Of a stretch of 64,000 nt of DNA, positions 27,070 to 35,638 are shown piece by piece (positions within the stretch are counted from its first letter, which is position 1; every line of letters starts with the position of its first letter). This DNA is from DATIJJ01 sp035478795. GTDB lineage: Bacteria; Pseudomonadota; Gammaproteobacteria; DSM-16500. The stretch lies in contig DATIJJ010000037.1 in assembly GCA_035478795.1 (NCBI GenBank), positions 1-64,000 of the forward strand, in the 5' to 3' direction. Position numbers and translations under genes: made by a program. The notes under the pieces are model-generated. The model made no database searches. It saw only the letters and a list, made by a program, of their open reading frames with translations, and had not been told where the DNA came from.

Positions 27070-28683
27070 TCAACAAACTGTATACTGCGGCCCGCTCCCG
27101 CCCTCAGGCGGTGTCCACGTAATATTTTGCGTCGGGTCTTTAATGTCACACGCCTTGCAATGAATGCAATTCGCCGCATTGATTTGTAAATACGGCGCGC
27201 CATTTTCACGATGCAGAATTTCATACACACCGGCGGGACAATAACGTTGTTCAGGGGCTGCATAAAAATTTAAATTCACTGAAATCGCAACGGATGGATC
27301 TTGCAATTTTAAATGACACGGCTGGTTTTCATCATATTGCGAATGCGTCAGATAAACGGATGACGATAAATCAAATGTCAGTTGATTGTCGTGTTTGGGA
27401 TAAATAATTTTTTCACTCCTGTCCGCTTTTTTTAATTGATTAAAATCCGCATGGTTTCGAAAAGTCCACGGCGCTTTTCCGCGAAAAAGAGACAGATCCA
27501 TCGCAGAATAAATCAATCCGGGCAACAATCCCCATCTCATCGCAGGACGAATATTTCGTACACGATACAATTCATCATAAATCCACGATTGTTTGATGGC
27601 ATCCGAATATCGATCGCAACGCACTTCTTCAAGGGAGGTGAAAACCGTTTCAGCCGCCAGCATCCCGGATTTCATCGCATTATGAATGCCTTTAATGCGC
27701 GGCACATTGACAAAACCCGCTGCACACCCTATCAACAATCCACCCGGCATCACGAGATCCGGAATGGATTGAAAACCCCCTTCGTTAATACAACGCGCAC
27801 CATACTCGATGCGTCTGGCATTTTTTAATAACGGAGAAATAGCAGGATGGGTTTTGAAGCGCTGGAATTCTTCATAGGGATTAAACCACGGATTTTGATA
27901 ATCCAGTCCCACGACAAATCCAATCGACAACAAATTTTTATCGAATGGATAAACAAACGAACCACCATACGTTTTACGATCGAGCGGCCAGCCGATGGAA
28001 TGCATGACAGAACCTGGTTTATGCAATGCTTCCGGAATTTCCCAAACTTCCTTGATGCCAAGGCCATACGTTTGTGGATCACACTTTTTTCGTAACTCAA
28101 ATTTTTCCATCAACACTTTGGTGAGTGAACCACGACACCCTTCTGCAAATAACGTTTGTTTTGCACGTAAAATCATGCCGGGTTGATAATGCGCCGTCGG
28201 ATTTCCCTCGCGGTCGACACCTTTATCGCCAGTGATCACACCTGCAATACGATCGTTTTCATAAAAAATATCCGTTGCAGCAAATCCTGGAAAAATATTC
28301 ACGCCCACTCTTTCCGCCTGTTCCCCAAGCCATCGACAAAATTGACTGAGACTGATGATGTAATTTCCGTGATTTTTCATGAGGGAGGGCAACGGCAGAT
28401 GCCAGGCTTTTTTTTCGGTTAAAAATAAAAATTGATCCTCCGTGACCTCTGTGTTCAGTGGTGCGCCACGTGTTTTCCAATCCGGAAATAACTCATTCAG
28501 TGCACGCGGATCAAGTATCGCACCTGCAATATCGTGCGACCCGACTTCAGCACCTTTTTCAATGACACAAATGTTGAGTAATGTGTGATGCTGCACGCCA
28601 AGTTGCGCGAGACGAATGGCGCTGGATAATCCGGCAGGGCCGGCACCCACAATCACAACATCAAATTCCATGGTTTCACGCAT
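27070..28683 (-). CDS. Electron transfer flavoprotein-ubiquinone oxidoreductase
   Basis: Membrane-associated flavo-iron-sulfur protein of 537 residues that passes electrons from ETF to ubiquinone. The FAD motif GAGPAG is at about 13-18. The C-terminal CPAGVYE and CIHCKACDIKDP segments supply the four Cys of the [4Fe-4S] cluster. AGGGA upstream of the ATG at 28683 sets the start, 13 bases after the thiolase stop; longer starts would overlap thiolase. etfA and etfB are not in the window. Grouping with a thiolase suggests fatty-acid or amino-acid oxidation. Confidence 0.95.
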   Translation of the reverse strand: MRETMEFDVVIVGAGPAGLSSAIRLAQLGVQHHTLLNICVIEKGAEVGSHDIAGAILDPRALNELFPDWKTRGAPLNTEVTEDQFLFLTEKKAWHLPLPSLMKNHGNYIISLSQFCRWLGEQAERVGVNIFPGFAATDIFYENDRIAGVITGDKGVDREGNPTAHYQPGMILRAKQTLFAEGCRGSLTKVLMEKFELRKKCDPQTYGLGIKEVWEIPEALHKPGSVMHSIGWPLDRKTYGGSFVYPFDKNLLSIGFVVGLDYQNPWFNPYEEFQRFKTHPAISPLLKNARRIEYGARCINEGGFQSIPDLVMPGGLLIGCAAGFVNVPRIKGIHNAMKSGMLAAETVFTSLEEVRCDRYSDAIKQSWIYDELYRVRNIRPAMRWGLLPGLIYSAMDLSLFRGKAPWTFRNHADFNQLKKADRSEKIIYPKHDNQLTFDLSSSVYLTHSQYDENQPCHLKLQDPSVAISVNLNFYAAPEQRYCPAGVYEILHRENGAPYLQINAANCIHCKACDIKDPTQNITWTPPEGGSGPQYTVC

Positions 28684-28696
28684 ATTATTTCCCTGA

Positions 28697-29869
28697 TCAG
28701 ACACATTCAATCGCAATGGCTGTTGCTTCACCACCACCAATGCAGAGTGCAGCAATCCCTTTTTTTAACTGATTTTTTTTCAAAGCCGACACAAGCGTCA
28801 CAAGAATACGAGCGCCTGTTGCACCAATCGGATGGCCTAAAGCCAAACCACCGCCATAAATATTCAGTTTATCGTGTGGAATAGAAAGTTCGCGCATCGC
28901 GGCCATCGCAACTACCGCAAACGCTTCATTGATTTCGAAAAGATCCACTTCATCTATCGTCCAACCGGTTTTTTTCAATAATTTTTTTATTGCATCAATC
29001 GGTGCAATCGTAAATTCACCCGGCGCTCTTGCGAAAGTCGTATGCGCGATGATTTTTGCGAGCGGTTGAATGTGTCGTCTTGTTGCGTCCGACTCACGCA
29101 TTAAAACAAGGGCAGCCGCACCATCTGCAATGGAAGAAGAACTCGCCGCCGTGATCGTACCGTCTTTTAAAAAAACCGGCTGTAATTTGGGTATTTTTTC
29201 AAGATTGACAGAATGCGGATGCTCGTCCCGATCAATCACATTTTCTTTTTGCGTGACAGGAATGATTTCATCCTGAAACGCATTTTCCTCCGCCGCTTTT
29301 TTTGCACGTAACAAAGATTCTCTTGCAAATTGATCCTGATCCTCGCGGGAAAAATGATAGCGAGCAGCACAGTGTTCAGCAAAAAACCCCATCGGTTTGC
29401 CTTTGTCATACGCATCTTCCAGACCGTCATAAGCCATATGGTCCAGAATGTCAGCATGACCCAGACGATAACCCTGACGGGCTTTTGGAATGAGATAAGG
29501 CGCATTGCTCATGCTTTCCATGCCACCTGCCACCAGAATATCAGCCGTGTCGGCGAGAATAGCATCGTGCGCCAGCATGACCGCTTTCATCCCTGAACCG
29601 CACATTTTATTGATCGTTGTACAAGGCACGCTCGCAGGAATGCCCGCGAAATGGGCCGCCTGACGTGCCGGTGCCTGGCCCAGTCCTGCTGAAAGCACAC
29701 AGCCCATGATGACTTCCTGAATCGCATCGGGTGACAGGTTAGCACGCGAGAGAGCCGCCCTGATGGCTATCCCGCCCAATTCGGGGGCTGAAAAATCTTT
29801 TAATGCACCCAGCAAATTTCCTTGAGGCGTGCGCGCGATACTCACAATAACAACCGAATCCTTTCGCAT
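28697..29869 (-). CDS. Thiolase (acetyl-CoA C-acyltransferase)
   Basis: Thiolase of 390 residues. The acyl-enzyme Cys90 is in NKMCGSGMKAV, the His in GHPIGATG, and the second Cys in CIGGGEA. The sequence resembles acetoacetyl-CoA thiolases (biosynthetic type), but 3-ketoacyl-CoA cleavage is also possible. The ATG at 29869 has GGGAGG about nine bases upstream, located inside the end of the permease gene, so translation is coupled. Confidence 0.93.
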   Translation of the reverse strand: MRKDSVVIVSIARTPQGNLLGALKDFSAPELGGIAIRAALSRANLSPDAIQEVIMGCVLSAGLGQAPARQAAHFAGIPASVPCTTINKMCGSGMKAVMLAHDAILADTADILVAGGMESMSNAPYLIPKARQGYRLGHADILDHMAYDGLEDAYDKGKPMGFFAEHCAARYHFSREDQDQFARESLLRAKKAAEENAFQDEIIPVTQKENVIDRDEHPHSVNLEKIPKLQPVFLKDGTITAASSSSIADGAAALVLMRESDATRRHIQPLAKIIAHTTFARAPGEFTIAPIDAIKKLLKKTGWTIDEVDLFEINEAFAVVAMAAMRELSIPHDKLNIYGGGLALGHPIGATGARILVTLVSALKKNQLKKGIAALCIGGGEATAIAIECV

Positions 29870-29874
29870 GTGAA

Positions 29875-31281
29875 TTAACCTCCCGAATGTGTCGACCTCT
29901 TTCTTTTTTGCAGGGCATAACAACCCAAAACCGGCAGAATCATGATAGCCATGCCAAGGACAAATACCGTTTCATAATGCGCCAGACTGCCAACGTTGAT
30001 ACCCTCCGGTGGAATAAATCCGACGATTTCAGTGATCGCACAACCGGTCAAACCGAGAAGAGAAACCACCCACAATCCTGTTTTTCCAAAAGGCACCTTA
30101 AAGCTTTGTTTCCTGTCCGGATGTCGGTAACGCAATACCAGTGCTGCCACAAACAAAATGATGTACATCAAAATATACAATTGCGTACTCAAGGCCGTTA
30201 ACAACCAATAAGAACCATTCACACTCGGCATGAGTAAAAAACCAAGACAAAAAAGGCTGACCAGCACCGCCTGGGTAATTAACAAATGACTCGCCACACC
30301 GTATTTATTTTCTTTCTGCAAAAAAGCAGGCAAATAATTCAATTGTGCGGCTTGCACGAGACCACGAACCGGTGAAATCACCCAGCTGATCATGCTGCCA
30401 GCCACACCCACAATGATGAGTAACGTTATAACCGGCATCACCCACGGAATATGATACGCCGCAAAAAAATGACTGAACGCCTGAAGCGCACCATTCACGA
30501 GATTAATCTGATTTTTAGGCAACACAATCGCAATCGAAAGGGATGCAAAAATCATGGTGCCCAAAATCAGCAGGACGGAAAAAAACAGCGCCACCGGATA
30601 GGCTTTTTGCGGATTGGCAACATCTTTTGCATGGACAGCTGCCAGTTCAATCCCCAAAAAAGCCGTCATGATGGCGGTCAGGGAAATCCAGCTTTGCGAG
30701 TCATGCCATTTTGGAACCAGATTGGCTGCCGTAAAATGAATTTGTAATAACTGTCCCTGAAAAACCCAGATCGCCGCAAGCGTAATCAGCAAGGTCATCG
30801 GTATGACAAGACCCGTGATCGCGCAAAACGTCGTGAATCGGGCAGACACCTTGACCCCTCGTAAATTGAGAAAAGTCAGCAGCCAGAATGTCCCCAATAT
30901 CATGCTGATCAGGTACATCCGGTTTTGTGCAAGACCCGGTGATAAAAGATAGGTGGCCGTGCCCGCAATGAAAGAAAGGGAAGTGGGAAACCAGACCAGA
31001 TTGCTGATCCATTGCAGCCATATCGCCAAAAAACCGGTTTTTTCACCGAGTGCATGACACGCCCAGTGGAATATCCCGCTCTTTTCAGCGGATCCGGAAG
31101 CAAGCTCCGCTGAAACCAGTGCGACCGGCACCAGAAAGATCACGGCAGAAAAAATCAGAAAAAAAATCAATGACGAACCGAATAAAGCCGTGGCTGGCAG
31201 ATTCCGAATACTGTCAACTGCGCCACTGATGAGCATGACCAAGGCAAAGACGCTGATTCCCGCGATTTTATGAGTTGTCAT
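29875..31281 (-). CDS. APC-superfamily amino-acid permease
   Basis: Inner-membrane transporter of 468 residues with about twelve helices. The first helix region (GAVDSIRNLPATALFG) and the ELASGSAEKSGIFHW block fit the APC family and resemble glutamate/GABA-type permeases of Legionella-like bacteria. It is a paralog of the permease at 43159. GAGGAG upstream supports the ATG at 31281. It heads the operon with thiolase and ETF-QO, so the imported amino acid may feed that oxidation route; this is inference. The substrate cannot be told from sequence. Confidence 0.88.
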   Translation of the reverse strand: MTTHKIAGISVFALVMLISGAVDSIRNLPATALFGSSLIFFLIFSAVIFLVPVALVSAELASGSAEKSGIFHWACHALGEKTGFLAIWLQWISNLVWFPTSLSFIAGTATYLLSPGLAQNRMYLISMILGTFWLLTFLNLRGVKVSARFTTFCAITGLVIPMTLLITLAAIWVFQGQLLQIHFTAANLVPKWHDSQSWISLTAIMTAFLGIELAAVHAKDVANPQKAYPVALFFSVLLILGTMIFASLSIAIVLPKNQINLVNGALQAFSHFFAAYHIPWVMPVITLLIIVGVAGSMISWVISPVRGLVQAAQLNYLPAFLQKENKYGVASHLLITQAVLVSLFCLGFLLMPSVNGSYWLLTALSTQLYILMYIILFVAALVLRYRHPDRKQSFKVPFGKTGLWVVSLLGLTGCAITEIVGFIPPEGINVGSLAHYETVFVLGMAIMILPVLGCYALQKRKRSTHSGG

Positions 31282-31362
31282 TTTGTACTCCTCGAACAAT
31301 TTTGTATTCTATTCGATTATAGTTCGAGTGACCAGATGACAAGGAAGGGAATCACGCTGAAT

Positions 31363-31593
31363 TTATTGCGTCAAGGGCGCGATTATTTTTGACGCAGTCG
31401 TTGAGGGAGACGGATTCAGGGTATTGGCTGCGGGTGCCGGAGGACTCTTCACGGTGATCACATGTCCTTTGGTCGTTGCGGGAACGGCTGTCTGTTGATC
31501 TTTTCTTCCTTCGATATACGCACAACCGGACAGCAATCCTGAAAAAATCAACACCCCTGACACAGCCTGAGAGAATTTCATCATTCGCTTCAT
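31363..31593 (-). CDS. Small lipoprotein (76 aa)
   Basis: The N-terminal signal ends in lipobox LLSGC, with the lipidated Cys at residue 24. The mature part is about 50 residues rich in Pro, Ala, Thr and Ser with no predicted fold (KSPPAPAANTLNPSPS). Three in-frame ATGs lie within the first five codons, so the exact start is uncertain. It lies upstream of the APC operon on the same strand. Function unknown. Confidence 0.65.
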   Translation of the reverse strand: MKRMMKFSQAVSGVLIFSGLLSGCAYIEGRKDQQTAVPATTKGHVITVKSPPAPAANTLNPSPSTTASKIIAPLTQ

Positions 31594-31637
31594 CCCTAAA
31601 ATAAAACGTAATAAAAACAGTTTAACAAATTATGCTG

Positions 31638-32126
31638 TTATTGAATATCATTATCCGCGGTGCCCGTATCAAGACTCGGATCATCATAATAACTGTCATC
31701 ATAATAATAACGATTTCCGACCAGCCGATCACTCGGGCGCGCATAATAGACGCGATACGGTGCGCTCGTCCAATAGTAAGTCGGTTCAAGGAATCCATCA
31801 CAACCACAGCAACCACAACGTGGGCGTGAATAAACGGGAACAGGATAATAGGCGGCAATGCTGTAATGACTGCGCCTGTGACAAACTGCGCGATAATAGC
31901 GATGGTAATAGCGATGATGTGACCTCGCGCACGCACAATGTACCCGATGTACCCGATGAGAGGGACGATAATAAACCCGATGTGCTTCACAACCACCACA
32001 CACCATGGGCGACTCATACACCAGATAATATTCCGCCGCTGCATTGAGAGGCAGCGCAATGAGCACCACCAAAACTGCCACCCGAATCGTTGAGACAAGC
32101 TTACAGGCTACGTTCATAGCGTTCAT
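31638..32126 (-). CDS. Exported Tyr/His/Cys-rich protein of unknown function
   Basis: A 162-residue protein with a clear signal peptide (about residues 1-31, ending LPLNAAA). The mature part is very unusual: rich in Tyr, Arg, His and Cys, with duplicated short units (RVHRVH, HRYYHRYY) and Cys clusters (CGGCEAH, CACARSHH, CGCCGCDG). The tail is acidic (DDSYYDDPSLD). The clusters suggest metal binding or oxidative cross-linking, but no family is recognised. GGGGAG precedes the ATG. The opposite strand also has open frames; the signal peptide supports the minus-strand reading. Confidence 0.65.
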   Translation of the reverse strand: MNAMNVACKLVSTIRVAVLVVLIALPLNAAAEYYLVYESPMVCGGCEAHRVYYRPSHRVHRVHCACARSHHRYYHRYYRAVCHRRSHYSIAAYYPVPVYSRPRCGCCGCDGFLEPTYYWTSAPYRVYYARPSDRLVGNRYYYDDSYYDDPSLDTGTADNDIQ

Positions 32127-32273
32127 AAACTCCCCTCCACCATGCCTTTATTTTATCATTTTTTGACAAGCCATTTTGGGATGCAAATATCGTTAATTTT
32201 CAAGCGGATTGGCTTTTCTCCCGGATTTCGCATACCATGAAAGCATAAGGGAATTCGTCTCGAGGGTGACTGT

Positions 32274-32747
32274 ATGAGTGAATCCGAACAGATAGAAACA
32301 GAGACCAAACGATCGTTTATCACGAAACAGGGTGTTTTTTCGCAGCTGACCGGAGAAGAAATCGATACACTGGCGAGCCTTTTGAGTGAAAAACGATTTG
32401 CGCCGGGGGATACGATTGTCACAGAAGGCGATCCGGTTGACAGCGTGTATTTCATCGTGAGTGGCACAGCAGATGTCCGGCATCTTTCCATTCAGGACGG
32501 AACCATGCATGTTGAATCGGTTGCAACGCTTGAAGCAGGGGCTGCCATTGGATTAAATGAAACCGGATTTTATTCGTTATCGGGTGTGCGCACTGCAACC
32601 GTTTGTGCCATCACACCTCTCGTCACCTTGCGTTTGAGTGTTGCGGCCTTCCACGGATTTGCCTTGTCAAACTCACATGTCAGTGCAGTGATGCGCAAAA
32701 ACGCTTCTAAAATATTGGGATTTTCTTCCAATACGGATGAGACCTGA
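32274..32747 (+). CDS. Cyclic nucleotide-binding domain protein
   Basis: A 157-residue protein with a single CAP_ED/cNMP-binding beta-roll. Typical segments are FSQLTGEEIDTLASLL, APGDTIVTEGDPVDSVYFIVSG and the phosphate-cassette-like region AAIGLNETGFYSLSGVRTATV. The cassette lacks the canonical GE..L..RAA pattern (here GLNETG), so ligand binding may be altered. There is no DNA-binding domain, so it probably acts through a partner. GAGGG precedes the ATG. A stand-alone gene. Confidence 0.82.
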   Translation: MSESEQIETETKRSFITKQGVFSQLTGEEIDTLASLLSEKRFAPGDTIVTEGDPVDSVYFIVSGTADVRHLSIQDGTMHVESVATLEAGAAIGLNETGFYSLSGVRTATVCAITPLVTLRLSVAAFHGFALSNSHVSAVMRKNASKILGFSSNTDET

Positions 32748-32751
32748 TCCT

Positions 32752-32768
32752 CATCCATTCAGGATGAA
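32752..32768. terminator. Short inverted repeat between convergent genes
   Basis: TCATCC and GGATGA form a six-base-pair hairpin with a five-base loop, overlapping the stop of the minus-strand gene. It is followed on the plus strand by AAATTTTCC. It could serve as a weak bidirectional terminator; the T-tract is poor. Confidence 0.35.
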
Positions 32769-33106
32769 ATTTTCCAGTCCCCATTCATTCGACAAAATCG
32801 ATAAACCGATTGTCCTGTCACCTGATGCGCTTCACTCACAATTTTCATTTGACGACAGGTTGTGCCATTTTGTGTGGTTGTACCAAACGGCATGAAATAA
32901 CCCCGTGCTTTTGTTTCCGGATTGTTCCAGGTCACTTTTGTATTATCACGTGCCGTATCCAGTGCACGCGTGGCCGTTTTTTCTGAAATCGCCCAGTCTG
33001 ATTTTGTAAAATAATACACAGGGGAATATTCCAGAAATGACAGGTTAAATGCATACACAGAACCCATCGTCATCATCATCAGTATGCCGCAGAGTATTTT
33101 ACGCAT
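32759..33106 (-). CDS. Small secreted protein, RT0821/Lpp0805-like surface-protein fold possible
   Basis: A 115-residue exported protein. The signal peptide covers about residues 1-19 (ending VYA). The mature part ends with a pattern of short strands and two Cys residues (GTTCRQMKIVSEAHQ, VYRFCRMNGDWKI) that recalls the 17-kDa-antigen/RT0821-Lpp0805 type of surface domain; this similarity is from memory and tentative. GAGGGG seven bases upstream supports the ATG at 33106 over an in-frame TTG at 33121. Function unknown. Confidence 0.7.
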   Translation of the reverse strand: MRKILCGILMMMTMGSVYAFNLSFLEYSPVYYFTKSDWAISEKTATRALDTARDNTKVTWNNPETKARGYFMPFGTTTQNGTTCRQMKIVSEAHQVTGQSVYRFCRMNGDWKISS

Positions 33107-33423
33107 GATCCATCCCCTCAAAAAAAATATTTCCCGAAGTTTATGATATTAGCATAACCTTGCAAATGGCGTTATCATGGGCAATCTTTGAATTGAATCC
33201 GGTGTGATGCGATGAGGCATTCCGTGCTTTTATTTCCTGATCAAAAAACCGTTGCGCGACAGGATACCCTTTTCTCCTGGCATCCTGTGCGCCGACGGGT
33301 GCTCCCACTCCGTATTTGTTTCATCTTCCATAGGCTCAGTATAGCACGCTGGCCTGGTATGAATTGGTTGGTTAATAAACAAATACTGTGTTTTAATTCG
33401 AAAACAGGGCAAGGAGTGAGGTC
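33107..33423. other. 317-bp leader region before the LD-carboxypeptidase gene
   Basis: No convincing gene. The main structure is a hairpin at 33254-33292: ACAGGAT (33259-33265) pairs with ATCCTGT (33282-33288), extended by GCGC on both sides with one bulged base and a 16-base loop. A 71-codon ORF (33212-33427) overlaps the next start as ATGA but has poor composition and no clear ribosome-binding site. AAGGAG before 33424 serves the downstream gene. Confidence 0.5.
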
Positions 33424-34377
33424 ATGAAAAAATACCCCCTATTAAACAAAGGCGATTCCGTTGAAGTCATTGCGCCGGCATCCCGTTGCAGCGATCAGCA
33501 TCTCACCGAACTGAAAGCATTGCTCACGTCATGGGATCTGAATTGCATTGTGTCACCCGCTATTTTTGGGGATGATTTGCTGTGTGCCAATACCGATGAG
33601 ATGCGATTACATTTACTCAAAAATGCCTTGTTTAACCCTGATACAAAAGCCGTGATTTGTGCACGTGGGGGTTATGGATGCATGCGCCTCATGCCTGACA
33701 TATCCCAATGGACCCCCCCGAAAACGCCCAAATTATTTGTCGGGATGAGTGATATCACGACATTAAATAGTTATTTACAACAAGCCTGGCAATGGCCGGT
33801 GATTCATGGTGCGCTGGCAATTGATAAATTTTCTGCAGAATCCATTGCTGCACTGAAGGCCTTGTTATTTGGCGAAACAGAACAGATTAAATTTTTAGCG
33901 CATCCTCTGAATGCAGCGGCCAAAGAAAATCGCTCAATCAGGGCACCTGTCACCGGCGGCAATCTTTGCCTGGTTCAAGCGAGCCTCAGTACCACATGGC
34001 AACTGGATGGACGCAATAAAATTATTTTATTGGAAGAAATCAACGAGCGCGGCTATCGCATTGATCGCATGCTGGAACAGTTACAGCAGGCCGGTATTTT
34101 TAAACACGCTGCGGCCATTTTGTTCGGGGATTTTCTGGAAGGAAAAGAACCGGATGGCACCTCTCTCGTTCAACCGGTTCTGGAGCGTTTTGCAAGTGCA
34201 TCTTCCATTCCGGTCATACAAGTGAGTGGTATCGGCCATGGATATACCAATTTTCCTGTTCCGCTTGGCATCCCGGCCGATCTGCATTTGGGAAAAAATG
34301 CAAAACTTATGATTTCTTTCGAGCGGTGTTCACAATCGCCTGAAATGTCTTCATCGACTGACCGTCAACAATCATAA
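33424..34377 (+). CDS. LD-carboxypeptidase, S66 family (LdcA/MccF-like)
   Basis: Cytosolic serine peptidase of 317 residues. The nucleophile elbow is GMSDITTL (Ser near residue 109), followed by EEINERGYRIDRML with the catalytic Glu and GIGHGYTNFPVPLG with the catalytic His. LdcA removes the terminal D-Ala from tetrapeptides during murein recycling; MccF-type members cleave microcin C-like compounds, and sequence alone does not separate them. AAGGAG precedes the ATG. Its 3' end overlaps the convergent deacetylase gene by 71 bases. Confidence 0.88.
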   Translation: MKKYPLLNKGDSVEVIAPASRCSDQHLTELKALLTSWDLNCIVSPAIFGDDLLCANTDEMRLHLLKNALFNPDTKAVICARGGYGCMRLMPDISQWTPPKTPKLFVGMSDITTLNSYLQQAWQWPVIHGALAIDKFSAESIAALKALLFGETEQIKFLAHPLNAAAKENRSIRAPVTGGNLCLVQASLSTTWQLDGRNKIILLEEINERGYRIDRMLEQLQQAGIFKHAAAILFGDFLEGKEPDGTSLVQPVLERFASASSIPVIQVSGIGHGYTNFPVPLGIPADLHLGKNAKLMISFERCSQSPEMSSSTDRQQS

Positions 34378-35092
34378 AACGCGGTTGTGCCATTGGGCGA
34401 TAATCCCGGTCAGCCGCTTTGGCATCGATACTGAATGCCATGTCATAACCTGCTTTTTTTGCTGCTTCTTCAAGATAAGGATCATAAATACCAAAAGGCC
34501 AGGCGAGTAATGTAATTTTGATACCCAGTTTTTCTTCCAGAATCTGTTTTGATCGGGCAAGTTCCATGTGAACGGATTTCTGGAATGCATTTTCTGAAAG
34601 ATGCTTTTTTTCCTGCTTGAAATTGGGATGTGACCAGGTATGTCCCTGTATATCAACAAGACTGTTTTGTTGCATTTTTTTTAATTCTTCCCACGTCATG
34701 GCATTTTTGCCTGTTGAAATGGTTTCAGGATAAATAAATAACGTCACCGGAATATTGTATTTTTTGATAATGGGATAAAGATAAATATAGGCAGATTGCC
34801 ATCCATCATCGACCGTGACCACCACGGATTTTTCAGGCAAGGTCGCACGATCTCCTTTCAGATAAGCCACTGCTTCTTTCAGCGGAATAATAGTGAACCC
34901 ATTGTCCTTGATCCACTGAATTTGTGCTTCAAATTTTTTCGGTGTGAGATTCATGCTGCCAGGTTTTGTCGGATTAAAATTATGATAGACGAGAATGGGA
35001 ATATGTATTTTATCGTCTGCGAGGCTAACAGAAGCAGATAAGCATGCCATCATCAAAGTCAGCAGGAAAAAAAATGTTTTAAATCGCAACAT
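34307..35092 (-). CDS. Exported polysaccharide deacetylase (CE4/NodB-like)
   Basis: Secreted or periplasmic protein of 261 residues. The signal peptide ends near SLA-DD (about residue 25). CE4 motifs are VVVTVDDGWQS (motif 1 with the metal-binding Asp pair), IQGHTWSHPNF (motif 2, H-T-W-S-H), and LAWPFGIYD. It probably removes N-acetyl groups from peptidoglycan or another envelope glycan. The start at 35092 (MLRFK) is chosen for its spacing from AGGGAG; two earlier ATGs exist. Its 3' end lies within the end of the carboxypeptidase gene. Confidence 0.87.
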   Translation of the reverse strand: MLRFKTFFFLLTLMMACLSASVSLADDKIHIPILVYHNFNPTKPGSMNLTPKKFEAQIQWIKDNGFTIIPLKEAVAYLKGDRATLPEKSVVVTVDDGWQSAYIYLYPIIKKYNIPVTLFIYPETISTGKNAMTWEELKKMQQNSLVDIQGHTWSHPNFKQEKKHLSENAFQKSVHMELARSKQILEEKLGIKITLLAWPFGIYDPYLEEAAKKAGYDMAFSIDAKAADRDYRPMAQPRFMIVDGQSMKTFQAIVNTARKKS

Positions 35093-35124
35093 ATCCATTC
35101 TCCCTATCATTCATCCATTATTTT

Positions 35125-35430
35125 TTAATTGACTATCGATCTCAATACAATAGCAGGTGGCATGAGTCGATGCGTGTCAGGATCAAGATAAGTGTAGAAG
35201 CAGTTGATTTCACGACCGCGTTCGGTGTTATCAATGCGTTCTTTCTGGAAGGCAAACGATTTTCCCTTGTCCGTGAAATAAATAATGGCACTCCAGCCGG
35301 AGAGTCGTTGCAGATTACATTCGCCACCACGACAATCCATGACTTTTTCGGCGGGTGGGCACTGAGTTGCAAAAACGGGTGTGAACAACATGAAAGAAAG
35401 AAGAGCCAATCCAATTTGACGAAGCGACAT
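35125..35430 (-). CDS. Small secreted Cys-containing protein (101 aa)
   Basis: The signal peptide is clear (MSLRQIGLALLSFML, ending PVFA at about residue 21). The mature protein has four Cys residues (QCPP, MDCRGGECN, NCFYTY) likely forming two disulfides, and ends in a short hydrophobic strand. It may belong to the DUF3757 type of secreted proteins; not certain. GGGAG seven bases upstream sets the ATG at 35430. A longer in-frame ORF to 35565 would read through a palindromic repeat and is rejected. It lies just after the deacetylase start, same strand. Confidence 0.7.
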   Translation of the reverse strand: MSLRQIGLALLSFMLFTPVFATQCPPAEKVMDCRGGECNLQRLSGWSAIIYFTDKGKSFAFQKERIDNTERGREINCFYTYLDPDTHRLMPPAIVLRSIVN

Positions 35431-35500
35431 AGACTTACTCCCAAATGGTAAATGACACGTCCAGTTTAAAACAAAAGCGCTCTCACCACCAGATGCTGGA

Positions 35501-35521
35501 TCCCGCGGACAAGCCGCGGGA
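35501..35521. repeat. REP-like GC-rich palindrome
   Basis: TCCCGCGG and CCGCGGGA form an eight-base-pair stem with loop ACAAG, within the context CTGGA...CGACG. This arrangement is typical of short palindromic elements scattered in the intergenic regions of some gamma- and alphaproteobacteria. Only one copy is seen in this window. Confidence 0.65.
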
Positions 35522-35638
35522 CGACGTAAGCAGGGCCAATAAATTTTGTCGTGTACAGAGCTCATAGCAAATAAATTGATTTTTAATCCACAAATAAGTA
35601 TAAATGCCGAATAAATTCACTCAAACGAGGCAGTGGCC

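Noticed and set aside
31632..32047. Plus-strand and second-frame ORFs over the Tyr/His-rich gene
   Set aside because: They are repetitive shadows (Ile/Thr- or Asn/Asp-rich) without signal or start site; the minus frame has a signal peptide and GGGGAG.
33212..33427. 71-codon ORF overlapping the LD-carboxypeptidase start as ATGA
   Set aside because: No good ribosome-binding site, Arg/Trp-rich atypical composition, and it covers a hairpin; more likely leader DNA.
35431..35565. N-terminal extension of the small secreted protein
   Set aside because: It reads through the GC-rich palindromic repeat; the internal ATG at 35430 has a ribosome-binding site and begins a clean signal peptide.
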